From: Vitellaria paradoxa
Lineage: Eukaryota > Streptophyta > Magnoliopsida > Ericales > Sapotaceae
Length of the DNA: 64,000 nucleotides
Reading direction: 5' to 3'
Assembly: GCA_019916065.1 (NCBI GenBank)
Contig: CM034241.1
Coordinates: 8,097,223 to 8,161,222, forward strand
Shown: positions 62,638 through 64,000 of the stretch, one piece after another
How positions within the stretch are numbered: position 1 is the first letter of the stretch
Layout: each line of letters opens with the position of its first letter
Position numbers and translations under genes: made by a program
The notes under the pieces: model-generated
Told to the model about the DNA's origin: nothing
Seen by the model: only the letters and a program-made list of their open reading frames with translations
Databases searched by the model: none

Positions 62638-62826
62638 TGCGGGCGGGGTAGGGACTATCGTACTCATTCCCGTCCGGTCCCTGCACCCATTCAAGTAATA
62701 TTTCAAATCTCCATACCTGTCCCCATCCCTGTCCCTGTCCCCGCTACTAACATTTCCATACCCTCCCCGAATGGGACCGGTGAAGCAGGTACCCACCGGG
62801 TATGGGTATATTTGACATTCCTATTC
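62638..62826. repeat. GC-rich repeat-like island
   Basis: An isolated GC-rich block in AT-rich surroundings, with GGGTGCGGGCGGGG, repeated TCCCTGTCCC and ACCCACCGGGTATGGGTA. Partly self-complementary at its left end (GGGTGC...GCACCC, about 62635-62691). It resembles dispersed plant repeats of this composition, but I cannot assign a family. Confidence 0.4.
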
Positions 62827-64000
62827 TGGATGCAGTAAAAAATTAGCTGCAAGGTTGAAGTTCATCAATGGTTTTGATTTGATTATAATGGTTTAATAGT
62901 TTTAATTTAATTTAGTTAAAAAATTTTAAAATAAAATTAAAAATTAAAAAATTAATTAAAACATAATTAAAATAAAATATGAAAAGTCATATCATATTAA
63001 AATGCAATCAAATTACACTGTTCATCTGTGTACTTAGCAACTCTCTAGAATCTCCTATTTGTCTTCTATAAATAGATTTTTGCACACCATTTTACCTTTT
63101 TATTAAATAAAATTACATAACTACCCTTATTCTTTTAATAAAATATGCTGTATAATTTTAGTGACATAAATATCTTTCTACAGCAATAAACATAATTGTG
63201 TAATTTTATTAAATAAAAAAGTAAGATAGAATATAAGAATTTATTTGTGAAGTACAAATAGGTACATCCTATTTTAATTTGTCATATATGTACTACGACC
63301 CATTTGGAGGAGTAAAAAAGATAAAAAAAATTTGCCCTTTTTTTAGTGTTTTTATTATTTGGTAAAGTATCGAAAGTCACTCCTTTTACTAGTTAATAGT
63401 CAGTCAAAACACCGACTTTTGTTGAATTAATTGGGTACAATGGTCATTTCACTTTAATCAAATTTAAAAGTTGTCAAAATTTTTACAAAAAATATAAAAA
63501 TTATTAAAAATTTTTATTTATTTTACCAAACACACAAAAAGTGTCATTTACTATTTTTGTCAAAAAAATTAATAAAAATTACGAAATTTTAACTCTAAAT
63601 GGGGCCTACAAATATGGATAATCGTATTTGTATATTACTAGGGTCAATTAAAAGAATATTCTAATAATATCATTGGCTTTTTATAAATATAATTATTATC
63701 TAGTTCTTGTCACGAGTCGATGAGAGCACCCCAACTAGGTACGTTCTTCTGCGATCAGCTCTCCCTAAATAATAGCACGCATTATGCATCGAATATTCAT
63801 CATGGTTTTATGAATGTAATTATCGATTTCATACGAGCGGACCTCAACTTGTGAAAATACTAAAATACCCTCGCTATTTTCATTTTATTACAAAATTGCC
63901 ATTACGTATAATTTCTTAAACATCCCCGCACCGTTTATGCTTCAATAGTTTGTTGAATGCAGTTATTATGAATTAGTTTGACTTCTTTTTTTTTTTTTTT
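62827..64000. other. AT-rich sequence, no gene
   Basis: No supportable gene or element to the window edge, which ends in a poly-T run. Confidence 0.55.

Overview
This is an AT-rich nuclear window from a flowering plant, most likely a eudicot. Evidence for that is spliced plant genes with GT-AG introns, plant CACTA, Copia, LINE, SINE and Harbinger-like elements, and two protein families in typical plant form (a URH2-like nucleoside hydrolase and a GDSL esterase/lipase). I cannot name the species. No prokaryotic systems, CRISPR arrays, rRNA or intact tRNA genes were seen.

Layout. Positions 1-18832 and 27241-46117 are two versions of one locus in the same orientation. Each holds a CACTA (En/Spm) transposon, a Harbinger-like MITE, an unclassified repeat segment, a Copia LTR retrotransposon and a tRNA-derived SINE, in the same order and with the same target-site duplications. 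The first version stops at a run of exactly 100 N (18833-18932). Between the gap and the second version lie a 1.0-kb Harbinger-like MITE, the first two exons of a GDSL esterase on the minus strand, and a 1.5-kb element with terminal inverted repeats of about 310 bp. The second CACTA copy is complete (25615-36707, about 11.1 kb, TTA target duplication). The first copy is cut by the window's left edge. From 46840 to 61866 on the minus strand lies a nine-exon URH2-like uridine/purine nucleosidase gene. Its introns carry a full-length Copia element (50168-55187), a LINE fragment, a 110-bp tandem repeat and another Harbinger-like MITE. The last 2 kb is AT-rich and has no gene I can support.

How it fits together. 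The only host genes supported are the URH2-like gene and the truncated GDSL gene; everything else recognisable is transposable elements. The exons of the URH2-like gene are strongly conserved, yet six or more of them carry one- or two-base indels. The two versions of the duplicated locus also differ mainly by short homopolymer indels, interrupted by long tracts with no length difference. Together with the 100-N gap, this suggests an imperfectly polished long-read assembly with a falsely duplicated (haplotig/contig-end overlap) segment, rather than a biological tandem duplication. That is an inference and can be tested.

I did not find a clearly new biological system. The most interesting intrinsic structures are in the CACTA element: 9-bp-stem subterminal palindromes with near-constant 7-nt spacers, and a 202-bp tandem array ahead of the transposase that combines telo-box-like and TGGGCC motifs.
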